A DNA stretch of 64,000 nucleotides from contig NZ_JAAVUX010000009.1 in NCBI RefSeq assembly GCF_018449655.1, forward strand, positions 149,371-213,370, in the 5' to 3' direction. Position numbers and translations under genes: made by a program. This stretch comes from Pseudomonas sp. dw_358. Lineage in GTDB: Bacteria > Pseudomonadota > Gammaproteobacteria > Pseudomonadales > Pseudomonadaceae. Below are positions 34,978-42,513 of this stretch, piece after piece; position 1 is the stretch's first letter, and every line of letters starts with the position of its first letter. The notes under the pieces were generated by a model. The model did not search any database. It was not told the origin of the DNA and worked only from the letters and a program-made list of their open reading frames with translations.

Positions 34978-36273
34978 ATGCTGGACTCGCTATTCAAACT
35001 CAGGGTGCACAACACCAACGTGCGCACGGAAATACTCGCCGGGGTCACCACCTTCCTGGCCATGGCCTACATCCTGTTCGTCAATCCGAGCATTCTCGGC
35101 GACACGGGCATGGACAAGGGCGCACTGTTCGTCGCTACCTGCCTGGCCGCCGCCATTGGTTCGGCCATCATGGGCATGATCGCCAACTACCCGATTGCCT
35201 TGGCACCCGGCATGGGCTTGAATGCCTTCTTCACCTACACCGTCGTGCTGCACATGGGCCACACCTGGCAGGTGGCGCTGGGCGCGGTGTTCATTTCGGC
35301 GGTGTGTTTCTTCCTGTTGTCGATCCTGCGGATCCGCGAATGGATCATCAACAGCATCCCCTTGCCGCTACGCTCGGCCATTGCCGCGGGTATCGGCCTG
35401 TTTCTGGCCCTGATCGCCTTGCACAACGCCGGTATCGTCGTGGCCAACCCGGCCACGCTGATAGGCCTGGGCGATCTGCGCCAACCGGCGCCGGTGCTGG
35501 CCACGCTGGGCTTCGTGCTGATCGTCGCACTGGAAGCCCTGAAGGTTCGCGGCTCGGTACTGATCGGCATCCTCGCCGTCACCGTGATCTCCATTGTGCT
35601 GGGCTTCACGCCGTTCGGCGGCGTAGTGTCGATGCCCCCGTCTCTGGCGCCAACCTTCCTGCAGCTGGACATCGCCGGGGCGTTCAATGTCGGCATGGTC
35701 AGCGTGATCTTCGCGTTCCTCTTCGTCGATCTGTTCGATAACTCCGGCACCCTGATCGGCGTCGCCAAACGCGCCGGCCTGATGGACAAGACCGGCCACA
35801 TGCCGAAAATGGGGCGCGCGCTGATTGCCGACAGCACGGCGGCGCTGGCCGGCTCCCTGCTGGGGACGTCCACCACCACCAGCTACATCGAGTCGGCCGC
35901 CGGTGTGAGTGCCGGGGGACGCACGGGCCTGACAGCCATGGTGGTCGCCGTGCTGTTTCTGCTGTCGCTGTTTTTCGCTCCCCTGGCCGGCAGCGTGCCC
36001 GCCTTTGCCACGGCACCGGCCTTGATGTTCGTGGCGGTGCTGATGGCCTCGGGCCTGGCTGAAATCAACTGGGAGGATGTGACCGAAGCGGCGCCCGTGC
36101 TGATCACGGCGCTGATCATGCCGTTTACCTACTCCATCGCCAACGGCATCGCGTTTGGCTTTATCAGTTGGACCCTGATCAAGCTGATATCGGGCAAATG
36201 GCGCGAGCTGAATGTACCGCTGGTGGTACTGTCGATCCTGTTCGTGATCAAGCTGGGCTGGTTCAACAGCTAA
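34978..36273 (+). CDS. NCS2/AzgA-type purine (adenine/guanine/hypoxanthine) permease
   Basis: A 431-residue, multi-helix H+/purine symporter. The AzgA branch features are visible: LAGVTTFLAMAYILFVNPSI, NYPIALAPGMGLNAFFTYTV, VDLFDNSGTLIGVAKRAGL, and GTSTTTSYIESAAGVSAGGR with the substrate-site TSYIESAAG. The usual start is the ATG at 34978 (MLDSLFKLR) with GGGGAG upstream. It is monocistronic, ending 78 bp before the tRNA-Met gene, whose own promoter starts 38 bp after the stop. Confidence 0.9.
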   Translation: MLDSLFKLRVHNTNVRTEILAGVTTFLAMAYILFVNPSILGDTGMDKGALFVATCLAAAIGSAIMGMIANYPIALAPGMGLNAFFTYTVVLHMGHTWQVALGAVFISAVCFFLLSILRIREWIINSIPLPLRSAIAAGIGLFLALIALHNAGIVVANPATLIGLGDLRQPAPVLATLGFVLIVALEALKVRGSVLIGILAVTVISIVLGFTPFGGVVSMPPSLAPTFLQLDIAGAFNVGMVSVIFAFLFVDLFDNSGTLIGVAKRAGLMDKTGHMPKMGRALIADSTAALAGSLLGTSTTTSYIESAAGVSAGGRTGLTAMVVAVLFLLSLFFAPLAGSVPAFATAPALMFVAVLMASGLAEINWEDVTEAAPVLITALIMPFTYSIANGIAFGFISWTLIKLISGKWRELNVPLVVLSILFVIKLGWFNS

Positions 36274-36310
36274 CCTTTTGATCATGTGCAGTATTTTTTT
36301 GAAAAGGCGC

Positions 36311-36339
36311 TTGACACATTATCGTTACCGGCGAATAAT
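36311..36339 (+). promoter_or_regulatory. Sigma70 promoter of tRNA-Met
   Basis: TTGACA and AATAAT separated by exactly 17 bp, with a GC-rich discriminator (GCGCGCC) typical of stringently controlled stable-RNA genes, 11 bp before the tRNA. Confidence 0.85.
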
Positions 36340-36350
36340 GCGCGCCACTT

Positions 36351-36427
36351 GGCTACATAGCTCAGTTGGTTAGAGCATAGCATTCATAATGCTGGGGTCC
36401 GGGGTTCAAGTCCCTGTGTAGCCACCA
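36351..36427 (+). tRNA. tRNA-Met (CAT), elongator
   Basis: A 77-nt gene with encoded CCA. Acceptor stem GGCTACA/TGTAGCC, D arm GCTC/GAGC, anticodon arm TAGCA-TTCATAA-TGCTG (anticodon CAT), and T arm CGGGG-TTCAAGT-CCCTG. The G1-C72 pair and lack of three G-C pairs in the anticodon stem mark it as elongator, not initiator. Its 3' part is the integration site of the element that follows; the tRNA stays intact because the element restores the same 3' end. Confidence 0.97.
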
Positions 36428-36458
36428 AGTACCGGTTTACAGATGTCTACAGCAGTCT
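36414..36458 (+). repeat. attL (45-bp direct repeat, tRNA-Met 3' end)
   Basis: Identical to 50306-50350, beginning CTGTGTAGCCACCA. Homology extends left to 36404 with three mismatches (GTTCAAG, then TCC against GGA) and right to about 36508 with scattered differences through the tRNA terminator. Confidence 0.95.
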
Positions 36459-36473
36459 ATAAACCACCTCAAG

Positions 36474-36501
36474 AAGCCCGCCCTGTGCGGGCTTTCTTGT
36501 T
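36474..36501 (+). terminator. Rho-independent terminator after tRNA-Met (element-borne copy)
   Basis: AAGCCCGC/GCGGGCTT hairpin followed by TCTTGTTT. Lying inside attL, this copy arrived with the element and replaces the chromosomal one now found at 50366. Confidence 0.85.
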
Positions 36502-36580
36502 TCTGGCTGTATCACCTTATCTCCCCCTATATCTTCCCTCCGTGTATCCCTTCGTGTACCTTGGCTAGAAATTGAAACTG

Positions 36581-36592
36581 GGGGATACAAGG
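36581..36592 (-). repeat. Candidate integrase arm site, left
   Basis: GGGGATACAAGG is the exact reverse complement of CCTTGTATCCCC at 50221-50232. It overlaps the integrase ribosome site (AAGG), so integrase bound here could repress its own gene. A related TGTATCCCT is at 36543-36551. Confidence 0.5.
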
Positions 36593-36595
36593 AAA

Positions 36596-37834
36596 ATGAA
36601 GCGCAGCGACATAAAACGCCGCCCTTTGGCTGATACCGTGCTCGCCACCCTTGAGCCAGAGGCCAAGGAGTACCGCGAATTGGACGGCAATGCCTTGTAT
36701 CTCCGCGTGCGCCCTGACGGCAGCAAATCGTGGCAACTGCGCTACAAGAAGCCTGACGGCAAGTGGTCATGGCTTGGCCTGGGCGGCTACGGCAACGGCG
36801 ACCATCAGTTGACCGGATCACAGGCCAGGCAAAAGGCTGCCCTGTTGCGAGAGGACGCGGCCAAGGGTGGCAACCCACTCGCCACCAAGCGAGCCAGGAA
36901 GGCGGCAGAGATCGAGGCGACCAACAACACATTCGAGCATCTGGCCCGGGAGTGGCACGCAGCCAAACGCAAGAGCTGGACTGAAGGAACGGCCACCCGG
37001 ACCATCGGAGCCTTGGAACTTCACGTATTCCCCGTGTTTGGTAAGCGCATCTATACCGAGATCCTGCCCATGGAGTGGATGGAATTCCTTCGCGGCATGG
37101 AGCAAACGGGCATCATCGAGCAGACGAGCCGGGTACGTGCTCGATGCCAAGAGATCTACGACCTCGCCCGCGTCACCGGCCGGGCCACCCACAACCCGCT
37201 GGAAGGTCTCCACAAGTTCCTCCAGACCAAGCCCTCTGAAAACTACGCCCATGTGCCTGTGGATGAGCTGCCGCCACTGCTGCGCGCCATCCGTGCCTAC
37301 CCGAGCGCCATAGACGTTCGGATCGGCCTCCACCTGCTCTCCATGCTGGCCTGCCGCCCTTCAGAGATAAGAGAAGCGCGCTGGGATGAGTTCGATTTAG
37401 ATAAAGCGCTGTGGACCATCCCCGCCGAGCGGATGAAGCGCCGTCGCGAACACTTGGTGCCCCTGCCACGCCAGGCCGTAGAGTTGCTGAGCGAACTGCG
37501 CAACCTCACCGGTCGGTATCCGCTGCTGTTCCCTGGGCGCAGCGACACTACCAAACCGCGCAGCAACACCGTGTTTCTGATGGCCCTGCGCCGCTTGGGT
37601 TATGAGGGCCGGCAGACGGGCCACGGATTCCGCCACATCGCGTCTACGGTCCTCAACGAGCATGGCTTTGATGAAAACCACATCGAGGCGCAGCTATCGC
37701 ACGTCAAGGAAGGCGTGGCCGGCATCTACAACAAAGCCCAGTACCTGACCCAGCGCGCCACCATGATGCAATGGTATGCGGACCACCAAGACACCTTGGC
37801 CAAGGGCAATGTGGTGTCGATCAAGAGGGCCTGA
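36596..37834 (+). CDS. int: P4-type tyrosine integrase
   Basis: A 412-residue site-specific recombinase. The N-terminal DUF4102-type arm-binding domain (YRELDGNALYLRVRPDGSKS, YKKPDGKWSWLGLGGYG) is followed by a core-binding domain and the catalytic domain: Arg in LACRPSEIREARWDEF, the H-x2-R box in GHGFRHIAST, a later His in QLSHVKEG and Tyr in GIYNKAQYL. It recombines attP with the tRNA-Met attB. It lies 137 bp inside attL, reading inward, the usual P4-integrase placement. The ATG at 36596 follows CAAGGAAA; an upstream TTG at 36572 is less likely. Confidence 0.95.
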   Translation: MKRSDIKRRPLADTVLATLEPEAKEYRELDGNALYLRVRPDGSKSWQLRYKKPDGKWSWLGLGGYGNGDHQLTGSQARQKAALLREDAAKGGNPLATKRARKAAEIEATNNTFEHLAREWHAAKRKSWTEGTATRTIGALELHVFPVFGKRIYTEILPMEWMEFLRGMEQTGIIEQTSRVRARCQEIYDLARVTGRATHNPLEGLHKFLQTKPSENYAHVPVDELPPLLRAIRAYPSAIDVRIGLHLLSMLACRPSEIREARWDEFDLDKALWTIPAERMKRRREHLVPLPRQAVELLSELRNLTGRYPLLFPGRSDTTKPRSNTVFLMALRRLGYEGRQTGHGFRHIASTVLNEHGFDENHIEAQLSHVKEGVAGIYNKAQYLTQRATMMQWYADHQDTLAKGNVVSIKRA

Positions 37835-38005
37835 CGCGCCCCTTCCAATGCTCACATAGACGGATATAGACTGGAAACCATTACTGTTCGGATACCCAGT
37901 GTCCGGACGGACAGCGGTTTTGGCTGGCCTAGCTCGACGGAGCGAAAAGCGGACTTCCCATCTGCCTGGCTGGCCGATCTATTCAAGTGGGACGCCTGGG
38001 AGGGC

Positions 38006-38938
38006 GTGGATGTGAAAACAGTTCCTTCACCAGAACAGTTCGAACGGCTTTCGCAGGCAGCAGAAATCTACACCTCGGATTTTTCCGCCTACTTAGACGA
38101 AATTGTCCGTGGCTTTCCTGAGGGCAAGATTCCTTTGAGCGAAGCGCCTAGGCTGATCAAGCTTGCAGTGGAAGGAGTTGAGGTTTTCGGAAAGTCGGCA
38201 TTAGGAGAGGACGGCGCAGCGTGTCTCGAATGGCTGGCAAGCGAACCTGCATATGCCATGGCGATCAAGGAGGTTGGCTTCTACATGGTGGAACCTGGGC
38301 ACTGGGCCGGAGTGTTCGAAAAGACCATTTCGAACTGGATTCGCAGTGGCGCACGGACAACCGCTCTCCCCTACAGATTGGCTCGAAACTCGAATAAATT
38401 TATGGCTTATGTGTCGAGGATCGGCGGCGCTATTCACAGTTATATGACGGGAATCGGGCATCGTGCTGCAATCGACGGCCCCGCAACAATCGCCAAGCTA
38501 AGACAGCTGTTGTTAGAGTTTGAGCAGCTCGCGGGTGTGGACTGGATGCCAGCTGAAGCAAAGAAGCGACTCGCATATATGGTAAAGACGCAAGCTGCGC
38601 TTCGATTTCTGGACAGCGATATTTTGGCTCAACCAGTAAGCAAAAGGAATGATGTAGATCTACCTGCTCGACTGCTCGCTTCTGAGCTGCTTCGTCTGAA
38701 CTACAGTACTTACCGCAACCACCATAAACGCGCAGTGTTCCATCTGATGGGGCTTTCCATCATTGAGAGGCCTCTTGAAATGCGAACCATTGAGAGACTG
38801 GCCAAAATCGAGCTCGACGCAGAACGAAAGCATATAGCAAAAGAAATTGCCGACAGAAAAGGCCTCGAATACGGAGACGTTCTGACGACACTAAAAACGA
38901 ACAAAAGCCTTACCTTGCCGCGCGAGAATATCGACTGA
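38006..38938 (+). CDS. Unknown 310-residue cargo protein next to the integrase
   Basis: I do not recognise this protein. It is soluble and largely helical by eye, with no signal peptide or membrane segment. Notable stretches are VRGFPEGKIPLSEAPRLIKL, GARTTALPYRLARNSNKFMA, SRIGGAIHSYMTGIGHRAAI and a charged C-terminus (ERKHIAKEIADRKGLEYGDV). Codon use is more AT-rich than neighbours (for example AATAAATTTATGGC), suggesting separate acquisition. It stands alone between integrase and alpA, a place where P4-like elements keep accessory genes including phage defence. GTG at 38006 or 38012 is the start; no ATG fits. Confidence 0.65.
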   Translation: MDVKTVPSPEQFERLSQAAEIYTSDFSAYLDEIVRGFPEGKIPLSEAPRLIKLAVEGVEVFGKSALGEDGAACLEWLASEPAYAMAIKEVGFYMVEPGHWAGVFEKTISNWIRSGARTTALPYRLARNSNKFMAYVSRIGGAIHSYMTGIGHRAAIDGPATIAKLRQLLLEFEQLAGVDWMPAEAKKRLAYMVKTQAALRFLDSDILAQPVSKRNDVDLPARLLASELLRLNYSTYRNHHKRAVFHLMGLSIIERPLEMRTIERLAKIELDAERKHIAKEIADRKGLEYGDVLTTLKTNKSLTLPRENID

Positions 38939-39017
38939 AATAGTGGCGCTTTGTCGTGATCAAAGAGCCAGCGAATTGCGAACCTGTCTCCCGTCATCTA
39001 CTACGGGATACGCCAAT

Positions 39018-39284
39018 ATGCACACCACCCCAGATCACTTGCAGTCAGTCGCTGCGACCATCCACCAGTTCGACCCCTCTACCTTCATCATCCGCATACC
39101 CGAGCTGTGCGCTATCACCGGTCTCGCCAGGCCGACCGTCTACAAGCGTCTCAAAGACGATCTGACTTTCCCTAAGCCGGTGCCGCTGAGCGACAGCAAG
39201 TCGCGCGGCGCGCCTGTCGGGTGGGTTCTGGCCGAGGTGCAAGCCTGGGTGCGACAGCGCATCGCATTGCGCGAGGTGGCTTAA
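39018..39284 (+). CDS. AlpA-family phage-type regulator
   Basis: An 88-residue MerR-like helix-turn-helix protein: FIIRIPELCAITGLARPTVY followed by KRLKDDLTFPKPVPLSDSKS and WVLAEVQAWVRQRI, the full AlpA pattern. Such proteins activate integrase/excision or act as excisionases in P4-like elements. The ATG at 39018 lies past an in-frame upstream extension with no motif. The next gene begins immediately after the stop. Confidence 0.85.
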   Translation: MHTTPDHLQSVAATIHQFDPSTFIIRIPELCAITGLARPTVYKRLKDDLTFPKPVPLSDSKSRGAPVGWVLAEVQAWVRQRIALREVA

Positions 39285-39638
39285 ATGAAAAAGAGCCAGC
39301 CCCAAAGTAAGCAGGCCAGCCCGTCGCAAGGGGATATTACCACCGGCAAAGCCCCGAGCAAGATTGCCCGGGTTCTGCAACACATGCTGTATGACGGCAG
39401 CCTCATCCGTTTCGAAGCCGAGCGCCTGGGCGACCATTGCTTGCACTCCACCATCAGCAGCTTGGCCAACAGCTACGGCCTTAAATTCCAGCGCCAGCTT
39501 GAGCGCGTGCCGAACCACTGGGGCGAGCCTTGCACCGTGACCCGCTACACCCTCCCACCAAGTGAACACCGCCGCGCCCGTAACGTGCTGTCAATGCTCT
39601 GCAAGCCTATCAGCCAGCGCCAGCAGGTGGTGGCATGA
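39285..39638 (+). CDS. Small hypothetical protein, possible DNA-binding
   Basis: 117 residues, starting directly after the alpA stop. The middle (PSKIARVLQHMLYDGSLIRF, EAERLGDHCLHSTISSLANS) looks like a helix-turn-helix, followed by a short basic strand region (FQRQLERVPNHWGEPCTVTR) that could be the wing. Phage replication modules often have such proteins. The stop overlaps the KilA-N start by 4 nt. Confidence 0.65.
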   Translation: MKKSQPQSKQASPSQGDITTGKAPSKIARVLQHMLYDGSLIRFEAERLGDHCLHSTISSLANSYGLKFQRQLERVPNHWGEPCTVTRYTLPPSEHRRARNVLSMLCKPISQRQQVVA

Positions 39639-40282
39639 GCGCCCGCATCGTTCCACTCGACTACGAAGGCCAGGCCGTGCGGTTCAGCGGTGACGGCTGG
39701 ATCAATGCCACCGAGGCAGCGGCGCGGTTCGGCAAGGTGCCGCATGACTGGCTGCGCCTGCCCGAAACTATTGCTTACCTGGAGGCCATGGCTAAATACG
39801 GGAAAATCCCGCAATTAGTAAAAACCCAACGTGGGCGCAACGGCGGCACCTGGCTCCACCCCAAGCTAATCGTGGCCTTTGCCCGGTGGCTGGATGTGAG
39901 CTTCGCCGTCTGGTGCGATGAGCAGATTGACGCCCTGCTGCGCGGCGATTCGAAACCCTGGGCCAGCGCCCGGCGCGAGGCAGCAATCGGCCACAAGGCC
40001 GTTTGCGATGCCGTCGCGCTCAACTGCGAGGCCCAAGGCAAAACACCGAAGCCCCACCACTTCATCAATGAGGCCCGGCTGATCAATCAAGTCATCACCG
40101 GATCGTTTGCCGGCCGGGACCGTGACCAGTTGGATACGGCTGAGCTAGAGATCGTCACCCTGGCCGAGCTGCGCGACTCAGGGTTGCTCTGCGCGGGTAT
40201 GACCTATGCCGAGCGCAAGGCAAACCTGGTCGCCTACGTCACCAAGCTGCAAGGCAAGCACAAGCGGAGGATTGCCGCATGA
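39635..40282 (+). CDS. KilA-N domain protein
   Basis: A 215-residue protein with an N-terminal KilA-N DNA-binding domain: VRFSGDGWINATEAAARFGK, IPQLVKTQRGRNGGTWLHPK and FARWLDVSFAVWCDEQIDAL are the three diagnostic blocks. The C-terminal 80 residues (PKPHHFINEARLINQVITGS and the end TYAERKANLVAYVTKL) are common in phage KilA-N antirepressor-like proteins. It lies directly upstream of the antisense-RNA locus, so it may belong to the same lysogeny control. Confidence 0.88.
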   Translation: MSARIVPLDYEGQAVRFSGDGWINATEAAARFGKVPHDWLRLPETIAYLEAMAKYGKIPQLVKTQRGRNGGTWLHPKLIVAFARWLDVSFAVWCDEQIDALLRGDSKPWASARREAAIGHKAVCDAVALNCEAQGKTPKPHHFINEARLINQVITGSFAGRDRDQLDTAELEIVTLAELRDSGLLCAGMTYAERKANLVAYVTKLQGKHKRRIAA

Positions 40283-40287
40283 TGGCC

Positions 40288-40316
40288 TTGTGCAATCACG
40301 ATGAGCGGCAGATACT
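40288..40316 (+). promoter_or_regulatory. Candidate promoter of the immunity/replication transcript
   Basis: TTGTGC and GATACT with 17-bp spacing just after the KilA-N stop. It would give a transcript running through target A, the C4-type RNA and target C. It is based on sequence fit only. Confidence 0.4.
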
Positions 40317-40381
40317 TCCGCTTGCTCGCAGTCGTTATCGCGGTTATCGTGCCCACCTCTCTGTAAATCCAGAGAGCGGGC

Positions 40382-40404
40382 GTAGGAACCCGATGAGAAA
40401 TTGG
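40382..40404 (+). promoter_or_regulatory. Upstream antisense target (seqA) of the C4-type RNA
   Basis: GTAGGAA and GAAATTGG separated by 8 nt. Both are exactly complementary, in the correct antiparallel order, to TTCCTAC and CCAATTTC in the C4-type RNA. Confidence 0.75.
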
Positions 40405-40443
40405 CGCAACAGCGCCCAGATCACAACTGCCGGCGTTTTTTTT
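40403..40443 (+). terminator. Terminator-like element inside the immunity region
   Basis: A GGCGC-AACA-GCGCC hairpin directly after target A, then CTGCCGGCG followed by eight T residues. In phage P4, pairing of CI RNA with target A promotes early termination in this interval; the same layout suggests the same mechanism here. Confidence 0.5.
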
Positions 40444-40463
40444 CGTCTGCGGTTCAGTGTTAT

Positions 40464-40539
40464 GGCGGCTGTGTGCGGGCAGGCTTCGGCCTGGTCGGGT
40501 TCCAATTTCCCCGGCATTCCTACCCCGCGCACGGCTGCC
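40464..40539 (+). ncRNA. C4/CI-type antisense immunity RNA
   Basis: About 76 nt that fold by hand into the C4/CI pattern. The 16-bp closing stem pairs 40464-40479 (GGCGGCTGTGTGCGGG) with 40524-40539, with three G-U pairs and no mismatch. A hairpin CAGGC-TTCG-GCCTG follows (40480-40493), and the 30-nt single-stranded segment 40494-40523 contains CCAATTTC and TTCCTAC. These are complementary to target A (40382-40404) and target C (40550-40585). This is the arrangement of phage P1/P7 C4 and satellite P4 CI RNA, which control lysogeny and replication genes by antisense pairing. Confidence 0.85.
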
Positions 40540-40549
40540 ACCCAATCCC

Positions 40550-40585
40550 GTAGGAAGGATCGTGGCAGCTCCAAACTGAAATTGG
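40550..40585 (+). promoter_or_regulatory. Downstream antisense target (seqC), next to a ribosome site
   Basis: GTAGGAA and GAAATTGG again, 21 nt apart. The second block runs into the Shine-Dalgarno GGAG (40584-40587) of the gene at 40594, so pairing with the C4-type RNA would hide that ribosome site. Confidence 0.75.
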
Positions 40586-40593
40586 AGTTCACC

Positions 40594-40821
40594 ATGACCG
40601 CCCTCAATCCGTCCGCAATTTCCCCCGAGCTGCAAAAAGAGTATTGCGCCCGCCTGCTCAAGGTCCTCATGCGCTACTCCGAACCCTCGGATATTTGCCG
40701 CATCATGCGCGCCATCGAGGCCGAGGTATCTACCACCCTCGCCACGCGGTTCTGCCCTGGTCTCAACGACGCCAGCTACAGCGTTTTTCGCAGCTACTGG
40801 CTCAAAGGGGGTGCCGTATGA
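40594..40821 (+). CDS. Small protein under C4-RNA control (Icd/Ash-like position)
   Basis: 75 residues beginning MTALNPSAISPELQKEYCAR with GGAG 6 bp upstream inside the antisense target. Helical, with a conserved-looking CPGLNDASYSVFRSYW end; no known domain. It occupies the place of icd/ash genes in P1 and P4, whose products inhibit cell division or act as regulators; that role is only positional inference. The frame is open upstream to an ATG at 40279 that overlaps the KilA-N stop, so a 180-residue form that reads across the RNA locus is also possible. Confidence 0.65.
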   Translation: MTALNPSAISPELQKEYCARLLKVLMRYSEPSDICRIMRAIEAEVSTTLATRFCPGLNDASYSVFRSYWLKGGAV

Positions 40822-40973
40822 CCGCCCTTTCTCGCTCAATTCGCGCACTGGCTCACCGCCGTATGGCCCTGAGCGCCCTCCGCGCAAACTCGTCCCTTTC
40901 CGTTCGCCTTGCCCGCTACAACGCCCACATGGCGGTCGTGCGCACCCTCGAAACCGCTGGGGGTGCCGTATGA
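40818..40973 (+). CDS. 51-residue hypothetical protein
   Basis: A basic helical peptide (MTALSRSIRALAHRRMALSA...) in a chain of 4-nt ATGA overlaps with both neighbours. Its N-terminus partly resembles the preceding protein's MTAL start, and its C-terminus ends GGAV like its neighbour. Function unknown. Confidence 0.55.
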   Translation: MTALSRSIRALAHRRMALSALRANSSLSVRLARYNAHMAVVRTLETAGGAV

Positions 40974-41197
40974 ACCTCCCTGCCCAGTTCACCCCATTGA
41001 GCGCAGATGACCAGATCCAACACCTGCGCGATGTTCAAGACGTCCTCACCCTGCTCAGCGTGGCGCTGGCCATCATTGCCGCGCCCCACACGTCGCTTAT
41101 GGTCGCTCGCGTTACCGCAGTGGTCGCGCAGCACACGGCCATGGCCTGGGCGGAACTGCTCGGCGGTTTCATCGCGGAGCATGGGGGTGCGCAATGA
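40970..41197 (+). CDS. 75-residue hypothetical protein
   Basis: Mostly helical (LRDVQDVLTLLSVALAIIAA, VTAVVAQHTAMAWAELLGGF), linked by ATGA overlaps to the genes on both sides. A moderately hydrophobic centre could be one membrane segment, but charged residues nearby make an amphipathic helix more likely. Not recognised. Confidence 0.6.
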   Translation: MNLPAQFTPLSADDQIQHLRDVQDVLTLLSVALAIIAAPHTSLMVARVTAVVAQHTAMAWAELLGGFIAEHGGAQ

Positions 41198-41616
41198 ATA
41201 TCGCCATCGATCCCAACTCCTTTTTCATCATCCAGGTGTGGGACGGGCGCGGAGCTTTTGGCTTTCAAATCTGCCTAACTGACGACTGCTTAGCCCGGCA
41301 ACTTTTGGAGACATTTGGCCGCGACCTGCTCGGCCGGCGCATCGCCCTTTACAGCTTGGATGAGCCGCCGGTGGACGCAGATAAGCTCGCCGCATTCAGA
41401 TCGATGACAAAGCGCATGGGGCAGATTCTGGAGCGCTGCCAGAGCGAGCCTTCGCCAGGGCGGGCGTTCTTGGTTGCGTACGTCGAACAGTGGCGCGAAC
41501 AGACCCCGCTGAGCGTGATCGCTTCATTTCTGGAGCACGCCAAGTATGAGCCAGACCATGACGAGTTCGACTATGTCCCGCTCCACCAGTCTGCTATCGG
41601 GAGGGCCTATCCATGA
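41194..41616 (+). CDS. 140-residue hypothetical protein
   Basis: A soluble protein with mixed alpha/beta pattern (SFFIIQVWDGRGAFGFQICL, ARQLLETFGRDLLGRRIALY) and an acidic tail (EHAKYEPDHDEFDYVPLHQS). It overlaps both neighbours by ATGA. No known motif was found. It may be a nucleic-acid or host-interaction factor of the element, but nothing in the sequence shows this. Confidence 0.6.
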   Translation: MNIAIDPNSFFIIQVWDGRGAFGFQICLTDDCLARQLLETFGRDLLGRRIALYSLDEPPVDADKLAAFRSMTKRMGQILERCQSEPSPGRAFLVAYVEQWREQTPLSVIASFLEHAKYEPDHDEFDYVPLHQSAIGRAYP

Positions 41617-41918
41617 GCAACGGCCTCGCAACTTTTGATGCTAACGCTATCCAGGGCGAAATGGTTTCAGACAATGCCATGCTCGATGGCCGAGCTATGT
41701 GCTCGATGAACTTCGCCCGCCAAGAGCACGACAAGCTGGCGAAAATACTGCTCACATTCGTCATTCCGGCGATGGGTGGCTACGCCAACGAGCTGGCTGC
41801 AGACATCGCGCGTCACCTGGAGCAGATCCAAATATTCAGCGGCAATTACTGCTGGCGCCACCGGCACGTTGGCGCAGCGTGGGGTGAAGTCGGCAAGCGC
41901 CCCGGGGTAGACGACTAA
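41613..41918 (+). CDS. 101-residue hypothetical protein
   Basis: Begins MSNGLATFDANAIQGEMVSD at an ATGA overlap. A helical middle (KLAKILLTFVIPAMGGYANE) and NYCWRHRHVGAAWGEVGKRP at the end. No function assigned. An 84-bp gap follows, the first break in the chain of overlaps. Confidence 0.55.
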   Translation: MSNGLATFDANAIQGEMVSDNAMLDGRAMCSMNFARQEHDKLAKILLTFVIPAMGGYANELAADIARHLEQIQIFSGNYCWRHRHVGAAWGEVGKRPGVDD

Positions 41919-42002
41919 AAAGACATTGGCAGTAGTTCTGCTAGAGACGCCCGCCCCAGGCCCGTCCCCCGAATTAACTGATACTTGGTAAAGGCTTAGA
42001 AG

Positions 42003-42293
42003 ATGAAACTTATTCAAAACGACGCATTAGCGCCGACGGGATCGGCTTGCCCGGAAAAAGCCACAGATCTGTTTTACGTGACCCACCACGCCGCGCCATG
42101 GGATCTGTCAGGCCCGTACCTGACAGAGGGAGACGCTGAGCTTTCCCTGGCGTCCACCCTGTGCCCAGGGGCCGTGGTGAGCCGCCGAGCCGTCGAAGCG
42201 CTGGACGAGCGCACCCATGCTCTGGCTGTACGCAACGGAACCGTGGTTCGGGCCTTCGCATCAGGCAGATGCCAGGAGCCTGACCATGAATAA
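42003..42293 (+). CDS. 96-residue hypothetical protein
   Basis: Starts MKLIQNDALAPTGSACPEKA after an 84-bp non-coding gap, so it may have its own promoter. Mixed beta/alpha, no motif. It overlaps the following gene by 8 bp. Confidence 0.55.
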   Translation: MKLIQNDALAPTGSACPEKATDLFYVTHHAAPWDLSGPYLTEGDAELSLASTLCPGAVVSRRAVEALDERTHALAVRNGTVVRAFASGRCQEPDHE

Positions 42294-42513
42294 CGTGGCC
42301 ACCCTCAGACGGAAAGGGCGCGGCGGCCCTCCACCGGCCGCTGCCTATATCGACGGTGCCAGCTATGTGCTGCTGTTGGAAATTACGGCCGGCTATCTGG
42401 CCCTGGGCAAGGCATCCGAAGGCGCCAGCCAGCAGCCGGGCGAGCTGTTACGTCTCAACGGCGAACTCCAGGCCCTGACTGAGCGGTTCACGCCACCACA
42501 GGGGGCCGCATGA
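42286..42513 (+). CDS. 75-residue hypothetical protein upstream of the primase
   Basis: Starts MNNVATLRRKGRGGPPPAAA with GGAG upstream, then one long helix (LLLEITAGYLALGKASEGAS, QQPGELLRLNGELQALTERF). The ATGA overlap with the Toprim gene suggests a replication accessory. Not recognised further. Confidence 0.6.
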   Translation: MNNVATLRRKGRGGPPPAAAYIDGASYVLLLEITAGYLALGKASEGASQQPGELLRLNGELQALTERFTPPQGAA

